Positions 1 to 11,534 of a stretch of 64,000 nucleotides of DNA are shown in pieces. The notes beneath the pieces were generated by a model. The model saw only the letters and a program-made list of their open reading frames with translations, had not been told where the DNA came from and did not search any database. Every line of letters begins with the position of its first letter. The stretch's first letter is position 1. The stretch covers positions 72,001-136,000 of the forward strand of contig JAPWDM010000065.1 in the NCBI GenBank assembly GCA_035578155.1, given 5' to 3'. The position numbers were made by a program, and so were the translations under genes. This DNA is from Brachynemurus nebulosus. Its lineage: Eukaryota > Arthropoda > Insecta > Neuroptera > Myrmeleontidae.

Positions 1-572
1 ACATTCTAAGGCAAGAAGGATAGGCATAGATAGTGGGCATTGGGGAGTGGACACCGGTCTGGTCTTCTCTCCCTTCAGTTATAACAGCCTGCAGCGAATT
101 GGTTAAGTGTAGTTAGTTTTTCGTGGATATTTCAGATTCAGCTCTGGTTAGGAACCATTACTAGATACATAGCAAGCTCCTATGACGCACGCTCTCATTT
201 AATAATTACGTCATCACATAAGATGTGTATAATGGCACCCCTCCGTGTTTCAAAGCAAACATGTTTGGAGTTATGTTTAAATCGTGATCGAGTAATCATC
301 AACAATTAATTAAAATTAATTATTTATTTCATAATTACATTTAATATTGTTATATTTGTGTTACCTAACTTATTTTTAAATTTATATCTAAATCACTAAT
401 AATATCATTGTGCATTGAAGTGAATACAATATAGACGAACGTACTCGCTTATAGGGCGAGTACCCAAATATGTTAAAACAAAAATTATTGTCAATAAGTT
501 CATATTTATACAGATCAGTAAAAGCTAACCAAAACGAAAACTACTCAAATGAATTCAAACTAAAACCAAACC
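1..572. other. Left edge, no gene seen; possible 5' UTR of the following LINE
   Basis: AT-rich DNA without a convincing coding region. The part just before 573 may be the 5' UTR of the I-type LINE that begins there, but I could not identify a promoter or target-site duplication. Confidence 0.3.
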
Positions 573-1884
573 ATGACTCAAATTCAAACACAAACACAAA
601 ATAATAACCCATCCTACGCAAACATTACTAAAAAATCACAAAAACTGACAAAAGAATGTGCAATCGTAATTCCTATGATAGAAAATACAGAATGGAGAAA
701 TATGGAAAGTGAATACTTAGCAGTAATCACACAAAAAATAAATCCGCTTCACATAGTATCAATATTCCTCTCTTCACAAAGACGAATAATAGTCTATTTT
801 AAAACCAAGGACTTAGGAAAATCATTTGTACAATCAAACCCACAAATTAAAGTTCAAAACAAATGAGCTCCTACACGAACTCTCATTTCCAATGCGAAAA
901 GGTTGATTATACACGGTGTACATCCTGTAACTGAAAACGAGGATATAGATAATTTTTTTAAATCAATAAATTTTAAACTAGTCTCACCTGTAACTGATAT
1001 TACCATATCATCGAAACTACCTGGAGCCCATCATATACTTACGAATCGTAGACAGGTATACATAGATATTAATGACGATGAAATTGTTCCGGAGTTTATA
1101 GAAATAGTAGCTGATGGTGAATCCTATACTTTATATTTATAAGTTGAGGAAAATAAACGCAAAATGTCCACTCTACCCAAAGATGCAGACAACCTTTAGG
1201 AACACTTGAAACGGAAAATAGCAATAAGACAATACCCCAGCATAATGATGAAGCATTATATGTTCATACTGAATATACCCTTGAACAAACTCAATCACAT
1301 ACAATTACAGTAATTATACCTATGGATCATTCCAACGCCCATACACAACCAACCTCGACAAAAGAAACCACAAAAGAAAACACGACCACCACAAATTTAT
1401 CTTCAAATCTTACCCACAAACACACCGAAATAAAAAATTCTACGAAAAAACTTTTAGCTCAGGTTCCGAAAATTCAGATCTTGATAAAGCTAAAAAACAT
1501 CAAACAAATCACAGCCAGTTAAAACAAGTAGCATCAGAAAAAACAAATATTGATCAAACTATAGAATCTACTCCTTTACAATCAGTTGAGAGAAAGCACA
1601 TCCTTCTGGACGCAATTGAAAACCTAAAAGAACACATAAATCACGAATTTGATAATTACCCTATAACTTTTGATCAAGTGAAGTGTCTCATAATTGAGTC
1701 ACAAGGGAAGTCCAGCGTGGAAAAAATACTTCGAAAATACAAAATAACTAAGGAATTAATAATTAATATGTTAGAACAAATTTATTACATTCTAAAGGGC
1801 CCTTCAACCAAAGAAAGCTTAACAAAGTTAATAAAAAAAATAAAAAACAACCCCGTAGGAGCTAGTAGCTCGGAAGAAGATTAA
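573..1884 (+). pseudogene. ORF1 (gag-like) of an I-type non-LTR retrotransposon, broken
   Basis: Three open blocks (573-866, 903-1142, 1322-1884) lie in order but need frame changes to join, so ORF1 is inactive. The middle block has a TNRRQVYI stretch near 1045-1075, followed by an acidic segment, like the conserved ORF1 domain of I/Jockey-type LINEs. No CCHC knuckle survives. The last block is Lys-rich and ends in a Ser/Glu tail whose TAA touches the start of the endonuclease ORF2, the usual ORF1-ORF2 spacing. In an intact element the protein would bind its own RNA in a cytoplasmic particle. That role is inferred from position and weak similarity. Confidence 0.6.
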
Positions 1885-2668
1885 ATTGAATAACACAATC
1901 CTCCAATGGAATGGATTCTATAGACGACAACCTTGAACTAAAACAATTTGTTCAACACCAACCAAAAATAATCTGCCTACAGGAAACCCATTTATTAAAC
2001 AAACATAATGCAGGCCTAAGTAATTACATAACATATAGGCACGGTTACACTGAAGGTAATATTGCAAGCGGGGGTGTAACTACCTTCGTGTACAATAGTA
2101 TCCATTCGAAAAACATAAACATAAACACTAATTTTCAATTAACAACAACTGAAGTACAATTAAATAACTCACTTAAATTAACTATTTGTAATGCATACAT
2201 ACCACCTAATGCCGATTTCACAATACACAACTTGGAAAATATAATTCAGCAGCTTCCGAAACCTTTCATAATAGTAGGTGATCTGAACACGTACACGCTA
2301 TTAATAGGTAGCGAAAGAACAGACACTCGTGGTAAAATAATCGAACGATTAATTGCCCAAAACGATGATCTAATAATTTTAAATAACGGAAATCCAACCC
2401 ACTACAACTTAACGAACGGTACACAATCAGCGATATATATTTCAATTGCTAGTTCCAGTATAGCACTCCAACTCAACTGGAACACTTACGAGGAACTATG
2501 GTCGAGGCAGTATAGCACTCCAACTCAATTAGACCACTACCCTGTTATAATTACAATTCCATTCTTAAATACTCCATTAACCCCAATACTAAAACTCCAG
2601 TTCGACTGTGTCGATTGGAATACTTATCGAAATCTCATAAGATTTAATCTGGATATGATATAGGTACT
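1885..2668 (+). pseudogene. ORF2 apurinic-type endonuclease domain of an I-type LINE, broken
   Basis: The frame opening near 1885 (LNNTILQWN) shifts into the frame used from 1911. IICLQETHLL gives the Glu motif of the EEP/APE endonuclease family that nicks target DNA. Family GDFNAH reads GDLNTY here, family SAIDLS reads SAIYIS, and the SDHYPI motif reads LDHYPV, so the site has decayed. A 21-bp direct repeat (2456-2476 and 2508-2528, starting CAGTATAGCACTCC) inserts an extra copy just before the DHYP motif. The ORF is cut by a hAT element at 2677 and resumes at 3680. Confidence 0.8.
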
Positions 2669-3679
2669 AATATAGACAGCGTTGGGCGCAATCGATTACA
2701 TGTAATCGATTACTTGTAATCAGATTAGATGTAATCGCGATTACATTTCTTTAATGTAATCACGATTACATGTAATCCAATTATTTGTAATTGGGATTAC
2801 ATGTAATCGTGATTACTTGTAATCAAATTACAAATTACTTTTACTAGTAACCAATAAGCACATAAATATGGATAAGTATTTCTGTTCTCCTAATACTCGT
2901 AAGGTATTGAAAAACTGTTTTGGATATAATTCGTAAAAAACCTTGTAGAAGGGTAGGTAGGTAGATTTTGCCTTGTGGATAATTAGAGTGCGGACATTGG
3001 TCCGAACAAACGGGTTCCTAAAGGAGTTTTTTATAGCTTATGTATAATATACGTGTGCATAATTGTGTACATGTATATTATAAGATAGCGTCCAAGTTTT
3101 GAAAGACTTTACCCGCGGCTTCACTCGTGTGGCAGTAGCAGGGTTGAGCCGGTTAGCGGGTTCTAGACACACTACGTCGTCAAAAGTATGGGGACACCTT
3201 AACCCAGGGGAGAGGGTGCCCACACTTTTGACACGGCTGTGCATCGCAACGTTAAGTACAGTACCGCGTCAAAAGTGTGGGTACCCCCTCCCGCTGGGTT
3301 AAGGTGTCTCCATACTTTTGACGACGTAATGTGTGCTAGAAGTCCTACCTTTATTTTCTCTTAAACCTGATTTTTTCACTATCAAATTTTTTTAATTCGT
3401 ATTAACTCCAGCAATTTTATTCGTATATCTTAAGCAAAAGTAATCGTAATTTTGTAATCAAATTACTGAAACGATTACTTTTTTTGTAATCCAGAAACGA
3501 TTACAAATTACGATTACAAAATGTAATTGTAATCAAAAATCTTCGATTACATTTTGTAAATGTAATTTGTAATCTGATTACAAATTACAAAATTTGTAAT
3601 CAAAAATCACAGTTTACATTCTGTAATCGTAATTTGTAATCTGCAATTTGATTACATTTTGCCCAACACTGAATATAGA
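2669..3679. mobile_element. Non-autonomous hAT-type element with perfect 8-bp TSD
   Basis: The ends are CAGCGTTGGGC (2677) and its inverted partner GCCCAACACTG (3671), with AATATAGA duplicated exactly at 2669-2676 and 3672-3679. An 8-bp TSD and CAG...CTG ends fit hAT. No transposase is encoded. Both subterminal regions are packed with GTAATC/GATTAC motifs in both orientations, as expected for hAT transposase-binding repeats. Removing the element rejoins the endonuclease ORF with its downstream part. Confidence 0.9.
3163..3340. mobile_element. 168-bp inverted-repeat MITE nested inside the hAT element
   Basis: 3168-3335 has inverted arms of about 65 bp (CACACTACGTCGTCAAAAG at left, matched at right with few mismatches) around a short centre. 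CTAGA flanks both sides (3163-3167 and 3336-3340) as a possible 5-bp TSD. The superfamily is unclear; Transib-like elements use 5-bp TSDs and CAC-starting ends, but the match is not specific. A weak Helitron-like motif (CCGCGGCTTCACTCG) lies just upstream at 3112. Confidence 0.65.
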
Positions 3680-3845
3680 ACAAAATTTAGATCTACTATA
3701 TCAAAAAATAAAAACAGCAGTCAACGAATGTATACCTCAAAAAGATATCTTTTTAAGAAATAGATCTGTTCCATGGTGGACCACAAAAATTTCCTCTCTC
3801 ATCAAAGATAGGAAAGCAGAATTAAGAAAATTTAAGGAGTTTCGT
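3680..3845 (+). pseudogene. ORF2 endonuclease-to-RT linker of the same I-type LINE
   Basis: Reading resumes right after the hAT TSD and contains VPWWTTKISSLIKDRK, the PWW...R.K linker that follows the endonuclease in I- and Jockey-type LINEs. Coding sequence ends abruptly near 3845, where the opposite strand starts to encode the tail of a similar LINE. Confidence 0.75.
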
Positions 3846-5790
3846 ACTCTTTAGAAATGTAAATAGGTCCTTGATCGTCCCATCACTGTCTGATAAAATT
3901 GAAGTAATATTTCCGCTTATTTTTGCCGCAGCATTTTCGGAATTAAATGCTGGACAGTCGGCTAGAATATGTTGAACGGTTAATGGGGTTTGGCAAATTT
4001 GACATCTGGGTTGTTGTTGTTTTTTCACTATGTAGTCGTGGCTTAATTTTGTATGACCACATCGAAGGCGGGTGAGAGCTATTTCGAATGTTATGTTTGT
4101 TTGTGTAGATATATTCCATATTGTTGTATTTGGTTTGATTATTTTTAATTAAGTGGGATTTGAATTCCCCCATACCAAGTCCTTTTGTGATATTAATTCC
4201 TTATGGAAAAGCTTTACCGAATAAGTTGTAAGAGGTATTATATTTTCAAGTTGATGGGAAGATTTTGCAGCAGCGTCAGTGTCTTCGTTTCCGGAGATTC
4301 CTATGTGACTGGGAACCCACAGAAATTCTACATTTTGGTGATTTACATTTTGGTGATTTACATTTTGGACATTTCTGGTGATTACTGCAAAATGAGTTAA
4401 GTTGAACGGATAGCTTTTGTCATTGATAATATAGGCACATCCAGTTGAAATGTCTGTTTTAGATCCATCAGTAAAGATTTTAGTGTGGTTTTTGTATTTA
4501 TTATTTATAGTTTCTAAATATAATTGTTTTAGTTCTTGTTTGTTCACTAAATTTTTATTTTCTTGGTTTAAGTACAGATCAGTTTTAATTAGGGAATTGC
4601 ACCAAGGGGGTTGAATACATGAAAGATGCTTTTTTTATTATGTTTTGTAATATGTTATCAGGGATATTTAATTTTCGAAGTAAATTTTGGAGTGTAAATA
4701 TAAGGGGTTTGGGGTAATTTTTAAGTTTGTCAAAGTAATTGGTAGATAATGTAGTAGGTTTTGCAGAGTTGGGTCTGACCTTTCTGTGATTTTGACGGTA
4801 TATTTTAGTGTTAAGAAGTTTCTTCTTTCTTGTAATGTGCTGACTCCTGCTTCACATACGATACTTCTAACCGGTCTTGTTCGATGAGCTCCTGTTATTA
4901 ATCTAAGTGCTGAGTTATGAATAACTTCTAGGCTTTTTTTAATTTTTTGTTATTGGTAGAATTGTAAATGATCGAGCCATAATCCATTTTATTTAAAATA
5001 AGCGATTGATATACCTTTTTTAGACGCTCCAAATTACACCCAACATTTTTATTGGAGAGTATTTTTAGTAATTTAATATTTTTAAACGCGATGCCTTTAG
5101 CTCATTGATATGTGGGGCCCAATTCAGATTCTCCTGGAATATCATACCTAGGATCTACTGCTCTGATACGTTTTCAATAGCTGTATTATTGATTGCTAAT
5201 CGCAAGTTGTGTTTTTTTACTGTGTTTTTATGGAAAGACATGCATTTTGTTTTGTTAGTGGATATACGTAATCCATTCTTATTACACCATTCGTGTATTT
5301 TTGTCACTGTTTGTTAGAGCCAATTTTGTGCATGGTTTTCGTTGGACGTACGTGCATAATCTATTATGTCGTCTGCGAACAGGATGATCTTAACGGGATG
5401 GGGGATCTCCTGTTTTATATCATTTATTCCGACGTTGAATAATATAGTTGAAAGTACGGAGCCTTGGCGTATTCCAATTGAAAACTTGTAGGTAGATGAG
5501 AGGTGGTTCCCGATTTTTACTTTGAATGTACGATTTGAAAGGAACTGGTCAATATATTTTAGCAAATTTCCTCTGAAGTTCCAAGTGATTAATTGGTTTA
5601 TAATTTTATGTTTCTGTATCGTATCAAAAGCTTTCTCTAACATAAGTCAATGCATATGGCATTTAGATTTTGGTTTGTATTAATAGTATATTGTACAATA
5701 AGTGGGACAAGAGGCTTATTTCTCACGAATACACGATGTAGGTTTATTATATGTTTTATTGGGAGCGAATCTGCACATAATATTGTAAAA
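3822..5790 (-). pseudogene. RT-RNase H half of an I-type LINE, minus strand, broken
   Basis: From high to low coordinates: reverse transcriptase with EKAFD (5620-5640), RQGSVLS and FADDI (near 5370-5390), then LNWAPHI thumb-like sequence in shifted frames (about 5100), then RNase H with TDGSK (near 4470) and WVPSHIGISGNE (near 4300), and finally a C-terminal C-x2-C...H...C block (3960-4020). The RNase H lacks its Glu helix and has instead three tandem 15-bp units (4328-4372). Several frameshifts and stops exist, including an extra 5 bp just before EKAFD. RNase H places it in the I group rather than classical Jockey. RT sequence can be followed up to about 5790 in shifted frames. Confidence 0.8.
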
Positions 5791-6460
5791 TAATTCAAAG
5801 TATCTTACATTAGTAGAAATAACTATGAATGAATTAATCTACTCAAGCCTTTTTTTGTAGCGGACATTTGGTTTAAAGCAATAGTCATCACCCACAACAC
5901 TCTTACTCTCAGTTATCTATGTACAATGTACTTTATCTGTCTGCAATAAATAACTCGTTTGATCTTTAGAAGTGACAAAATTAGTCATTCATGATTTTTT
6001 TTCATATAGCCTGGAAATTTTGTTTTTTAAGGTAGATATCTAAAAGGGGGTAAAAAACTATGAGCTTTTCAAAAAAAATAATCTCAAAATGTTTCTCCAA
6101 CTGTAAGGCCCTGTATTTTCAATTCTAAAATTTCAAGGTCATATTTCTTAAGCTTAGAATGAAGGAAAAATCTCAAAAGAAGCATATATTTACAAGTGTA
6201 TGATATATTTCCATATACTCCAGCCGGACCACAATCCCCCCATTCCTGTGTGAAAAAACAAGGAAAGTCGAAAAAACTTTTCCTCCCGGTATTTTACCAC
6301 CAGTGCGGGCAATCGACCTGATTTTTGGTATATTACCGCTTCTAGTCTAAAGTAGTCATTTTTTATCAAAATGGGTCACATATGAAGATTAGGCACTTTT
6401 CATATACTCTTATGCGGTAATGTTCTTTGTGGTGTGTAGTGTGTGGTCCATATTTTATTG
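5791..6460. other. Noncoding AT-rich gap
   Basis: I see no gene or clear repeat. It separates two minus-strand RT remnants and may be a decayed insertion between them. Confidence 0.4.
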
Positions 6461-6562
6461 TAAAAGTGGAGGATAAACTCTATGTATGTTTTCAATCATT
6501 TGTAAATAAACGCCGTCTGACCCAGGACTTGATTTTTTTAGTTTTTTAAGGGCATCGTCTAA
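6461..6562 (-). pseudogene. LINE reverse-transcriptase N-terminal scrap
   Basis: The minus strand encodes LDDALKKLKKSSPGSDGVYL, the conserved 'aPGpDGi' block at the start of LINE reverse transcriptases, then runs into stops. It has the same orientation as the I-type half at 3822-5790 and may be its displaced N-terminal part, although the gap is about 500 bp too long for that without an insertion. Confidence 0.55.
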
Positions 6563-7110
6563 TTATTGTTATTAAAATATAATTATAATTTATTTTAATT
6601 TCAAAATATGGACGCTGATAAAGAAAAAATTAACAGCTCTTTTTGAATTTAATCTTATAATTTACACAATTTAAACCATTCAATTTAAACAATTTAAACC
6701 ATCTAATTTAAACAATTTTATCCATTTAAATAATGGATAATTTTGGTCATCCTTTTTAACTGTTACTGTTAAATTCAGATATATATTTTAATTTAGACGA
6801 ACGTTAGGTCAGAACATTATTCACTGAAAACTTAGAAATTTTTCCGGTAAAAACAAAAATTAAATCAGCATATTCTGTACAAAAAAGTAAACTAAAATGT
6901 GATACTAAAATATCTGAGTTTGATCGAAATATTTGTATAATAAAAACAGACAAACGTGTGAAAAACTTCAATCGGTAAAATATTGTTATACAAGAAAATG
7001 TAAGAAACTATATAAATAAATTAAAATCCAAAAACAAAATCCAAAATTGCAGCAGCATATCCCTAATAGTTACATATTCCTAATAATTATAATATAGGGT
7101 GAGTTTTGGT
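6563..7110. other. Noncoding AT-rich stretch
   Basis: It is made of TTTAAACAATT-like short repeats (6660-6740) and A/T runs. No gene was seen. Confidence 0.4.
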
Positions 7111-7373
7111 GATTTTGGATTATTAAAAAAGGGAAATTTGGGAATAAATGATCACCGTATTATATTAAAAAATTTTTTGTTTTATTTGGCTACGTACGTT
7201 TTGAGTGAAAAACTTTTCTTCAGGGCATATTCTTAAAAATATTAAAGAATAAGACTGAAAGGATTGATTGTCCTATATATGGTAGAGATACGTTTTTCTT
7301 TATCGGTCTGTTATGTGTATCATTATTAGAAGAAAACCGAATCACAACTGGTGCAAGGGACGGAATAAACCAG

Positions 7374-7787
7374 ATGGGTTCTTTCCACAATTGGGGTTAC
7401 TCCTTTCAGGTTCGAGTAGAGGGAATATTTTATCGAAGAGGGGTACTTAAACACTGGACAAAACCCTTGGGATCTAAGGAGAGAGGAGACTGGAAGGATG
7501 AATGTTTGGACAGATTGGATTTTACTGTACAGATTTTTTTCAAATATGTGGATGATATATTTCTAGCAGTGCCTTTTGACGGTACGCAACACATTTTAGA
7601 TATATTTAACTCTTTTTCTGATCGTTTAAAGTTCACTATAGAAGTAGAAGAAAACAAAAAACTCTTTTTTCTGGATGTACAAATTTTAAAAGACAATGAA
7701 AAATTTTTAATATTTTTAAGAATATGGCCTGAAGAAGAGTTTTTCACTCGAAACGTACCTAGCCAAATAAAACAAAAAATGTTTTAA
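7374..7787 (+). pseudogene. Penelope-like reverse transcriptase fragment
   Basis: The central part reads FFKYVDDIFLAVP, the catalytic YVDD block of Penelope-like RT, followed by FNSFSDRLKFTIEVEENKK and FFLDVQI, the usual order FN...RL.FT.E.E......FLD. MGS at the start resembles the MGSPLSP motif, but the Leu/Pro part is lost and a run of unrelated residues follows. Only about one third of the RT remains and the GIY-YIG endonuclease is missing. The last residues run into the right terminal repeat, so the frame is not a natural C-terminus. Confidence 0.8.
7728..7762 (+). ncRNA. Possible hammerhead-ribozyme relic in the Penelope terminal repeat
   Basis: CTGAAGA is followed by GAG, a seven-base loop, CTC and GAAAC. 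This is the hammerhead order box I - stem II - GAAA, with CTGATGA changed to CTGAAGA. Hammerheads are known in Penelope-like terminal repeats. Stems I and III were not resolved, and the left repeat has lost the GAAA, so this is at best a degenerate copy. Confidence 0.3.
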
Positions 7788-7959
7788 TATAATACGGTGA
7801 TCAATTATTCCAAAATTTCCTATTTTAATAATTATAATAGAAGAAAAGAAGAGTAACGTAATATTTTCAGTTAAATGTGTTTAATTAATTACTTTTACTA
7901 CTTAATGTCTAACAAATTATTATAAATTGATTATAATGGCTTAATTTATGCTCTATTGG

Positions 7960-8445
7960 TCCCATTGGTTTGATCGGCAATAGAATATTTTCAAAAAAAT
8001 TAGTTTTTCATACTTTTCGAAAACGTAAAATTTTGATCGTAAATATCTCGTAAACGGTGCATCGTAGTTCAAAAATAACGAAATTTTTGAAGGCTTAATC
8101 GAAGTAAGTTGTGGGTATTCCGAACATATTGGGACTATCGAAACTTACTTTTCGTTATCGAAAATTACTGATACCGAGTTATTCATCATAAACTGATTAT
8201 AATTGATTGATTCAGACTCATTAGTCAAATTGATTTTGTCACCAATAAAATATTTTCAAAAAAATTAGTTTTCAATACTTTTCGAAAACGTAAACTTTTG
8301 ATCGAAAATATCTCGTAAACGGTGCATCGTAGCTCAAAAATAACGAAATTTTCGAAGGCTTAAGCGAAGCAAGTTGTTGGTATTCCTAACATATTGGGAC
8401 TGTTAAAACCTATTATTCGTTATCGAAAATTATCGATATTTTTAA
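7960..8445. repeat. Tandem dimer, unit about 265 bp
   Basis: The block containing CTCGTAAACGGTGCATCGTAG occurs at 8047 and again at 8312, with matching flanks (TATTTTCAAAAAAATTAG before, ATATTGGGACT after). The two copies are diverged but collinear. No coding capacity. Confidence 0.8.
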
Positions 8446-8910
8446 AATTTTAACCAGTAAATTTCTACATTTTCGTTATCATTTGTATTATAAAATTCTC
8501 TACAATTTTTGGTAGCATTTATTTCCAGTATTTTTTTTATTACGGATTTAATTTACGCAATTTTTTATTCGCATAGATTGAATCCCCGTGAAACGGATAT
8601 TCACGTAAATTGAGGGATCGGTGTCGCGGTCTTTAATTAAAAACGCATTTATAAAATAGTACAGCTAATAGCAATTAATCGTTTTCTCTCAGGTTTCGAG
8701 AACTTTCCCGGGAAAATACCCAATAATTACCCCAATGGGAATTTCCCGTTACCCATCTCTATCTGTAATACAGTTATGGAATGTGTTACCTTAAACAATT
8801 ACAATTAAAAAATTATATAAAGCGAAATTTTTAAAATTTCTGAAAAGTATTAGTTGGAGATACAACTTTGCGTCACCAACAAAAAGTAATATTTTGTTAA
8901 ATAATTAAGA
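8446..8910. other. Noncoding AT-rich stretch
   Basis: No gene or recognised element was found. Confidence 0.4.
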
Positions 8911-10414
8911 AAAAAACGCCGTGAGCAGCGGAGCCCCATCACGGAAGTCGAATTTTTCCTTTCATCTTCGGTATTGAGTGTCTACAAGCGAAATATAATT
9001 GAAAGTCCAAAAGCGATTTGTAATTTTGGTGGTTTCAAAACTGATGATGAGTGTCCGGTTGATCGGGGCTTTAAAAAAAGGTTTTAAGTTTTTAAGCGCT
9101 GAATCTCAGTAAATTTCAATTTTGTGCCGATAGCAGTTAACAGGGGAAAAGCCAACACAATTCGTACGAGGGCATTTCTATCCATGCTTATCCGCCAATT
9201 GCCTTTGTGTTTTATTTTTAAATATTAAAAAAGGAACTTAAATAGTAAACTGGAAGGCTTTCATGAAGATATTATTTTTTCTTTCCAAAAAAAAACCAAA
9301 ATTTCTATTTTATAAATAATAAAAATCCAAAATTCCTAATTTATAAATAAACAGTGACTTTAATAACATTTTCAAATTACTTTATGTATTTCATTTGTTA
9401 AAAAATTGTATTCACTTTTTTTTAAATTTTTTAAAATTACTATTCGCCTACTTGTATTTAGAATAAAAGTAATGCATTTAAAACACATTTAACAATAGCA
9501 TTCAATTACGATGTAAAAATGGAAGAAGTGGGGGAAAAAGTAATGTGGACTCCCTAAAAGATACTAGCTGGATACTAACTGAATACACGTACAAAATTTC
9601 AGCCCTCTAGGTTTCCTTAGAGAGTCTCTAGACGTGTTAAAAAACAAGCAAAAAAATTAAGGAAATATTGGCGTAAAAATCGTGGGGGTAAGGGTTAAAA
9701 GTTGAAACCCCCCAAAAAACAGTGTCTGGCTATTAGCTTAACCCGCACACAAAATTTCAGCCCTCTAGGTTTATTTGGGGACATTTTGACCCGAACGAAA
9801 CTGTTAAAAAACAAGAAAAATCATGTTCTTTTGGGTATAAAAATGGTGGCGGCAGGGTTTAAAAGTCGAGACTCCCAAAAGGCACCCCCTTGATACTAAC
9901 TCAATCCGAATACAAAATTTCAGCCCTCTAGGTTTATTTGGGTGACCTGTGCGAGTGGTACAAACTTCGAAAACGTCGAAAATGCATGAAATTGTAGCTC
10001 AAAAATGAGGGGGGTGGGGGGGTAAAATATTAAAACCTCCAAAAAGCAAAACCTAGGTACGAACTTTATCAACACACCAAATTTCAACCCTCTACGTTAA
10101 TTCTGGGGGGCTGGGGGCCTGTTAGATCCAGCGAAAATTGTTTTTCCCCCCTCTACTCCCACCAAATCATCCTAGGAAGCTGAATTTTGGATATGTTGTA
10201 GATAATTGACCGAAACATTATTTAAAACCGGTTTGGAAAAGCTTTATTGCTTTTCCGCCTCCCACCACCCGCTTAAAAGTCGGGTCAGAAAAAAAATTTG
10301 CCCAAAATTTGACCCCACTTTGATAGTATGAGGTGCCTCGAAAATGAGCCCCATTTACCAAATTTCATCTCTTAACTTCCATAGGGGGGCCCTACACAAA
10401 TTAAAAGGTGGCGG

Positions 10415-10503
<89 letters not shown>
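8911..10503 (+). repeat. Unclassified 1.7-kb repeat family, copy A (3' truncated)
   Basis: It starts AAAACGCCGTGAGCAGCGG, whose CCGTGA...TCACGG arms can pair. Diverged internal units each contain AAATTTCAGCCCTCTAGG-like sequence (about 9594, 9750, 9915, 10078, 10356; spacing near 160 bp for the first four). It ends in a (TA)n tract and lacks the last 125 bp present in copies B and C. A short reading frame ending DRGFKKRF at the left end is conserved between copies but broken here. It is the most diverged of the three copies. Confidence 0.85.
10416..10503. repeat. (TA)n microsatellite, about 88 bp
   Basis: Pure AT dinucleotide tract at the right end of copy A of the 1.7-kb repeat. Confidence 0.97.
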
Positions 10504-10504
<1 letters not shown>

Positions 10505-11130
10505 CTGCAATGAAAGTTGAAACCATGAATTTTTTCAACAAATATTTTATCACAACATTTAAAACTAAGAGTTAGAACGAACCTAACAAAGTTTCAAAGT
10601 TCTAAGATAATTTGGAAAAAAAGTTATTAATTTTTAAATTTCTTCAAAATCTCATTTCTTTAATACCTTAAAATTAGTGATTTTGTAGTTGCAACAGTTT
10701 TATTCTCAAGGTGCAAATTATTAGCATTAATCCGCGGCTTTGCTTGTGTGGTATTTAAAATTATGATATCAAATTAATACGTATAGGGTATACTTGTATC
10801 GTATCATTATTAAGGGTTTTATTATTATTTTCTTTTGGGAATTTTCCTACTGGAATAAAATCTTTGGTCAAGGTACAGAGTAGCCTATATCATTCTCTGT
10901 TTACCAAGCTATCTTTGTGCAAGGTTTTAAGTCGATTGGTTAAACTGTTGAACTGATTTAGAAATAAATTTTTCCAAATTTCATATGCCCATTCACAAAA
11001 TATATAGGTAGACAACGAGCTGTTGTACAGTAAAGATCGTATCATAATCGATTGTTGCATTAATATTATCATTGCATAATTATTTTTATCAGTATCTAAT
11101 TATCTATTCAAATCAACAACTAATTAAATA
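10504..11130. other. Noncoding AT-rich stretch
   Basis: No convincing gene. A short minus-strand frame (10890-11072) faintly resembles the C-terminal part of a LINE ORF2 (LLYNSSLSTYIF...EIW), too weak to call. A Helitron-like motif, CCGCGGCTTTGCTTGTGTGG, lies at 10731. Confidence 0.35.
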
Positions 11131-11460
11131 CCCCTGTCGCAGCATCTGCATAACATAGCGAATTTTCAAATATTGGGCACTGGCGGATCTCATCTAAGAC
11201 CTGTACCTATTTAAAATAGTTTAGCTTTCTAAGAGTAAAAGAATTTTTAAAATTGGCTGGGTAATTAGTTTTGGTATTTTTGGGGACCCAAGAACCCGAA
11301 CGGATTTTGTGCAGCATAGTTGTATCCATCTAAAATAATTTAATTCTCTAGCAGTGAGTTCGGTTCGGTAGCTTATTACTGGCGTTTTCGGATCTGCAAG
11401 ATCCCGGTGGACCTCATTAAAAAATCAGCTTAATCGTATATTCTAGGCGGACTTTATGTA

Positions 11461-11534
<74 letters not shown>

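Larger units (their letters stand above)
7115..7840 (+). mobile_element. Penelope-like element fragment between inverted terminal repeats
   Basis: About 110 bp at 7125-7240 reappears in inverted orientation at 7727-7830. Shared pieces include GATCACCGTATTATATTAAAA (left) and AAGAATATG(G/C)CCTGAAGAA (right). Penelope-like elements are known for terminal repeats that can be inverted. The RT fragment at 7374-7787 lies between them. No GIY-YIG domain is present, so the element is internally deleted. Confidence 0.75.

Noticed and set aside
3680..5790. Twin-priming inversion of a single LINE
   Set aside because: The order of the inverted 5' part relative to the 3' part is opposite to what twin priming produces.
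10890..11072. LINE ORF2 C-terminal fragment on the minus strand
   Set aside because: Only a faint resemblance over 60 codons; not enough to call.
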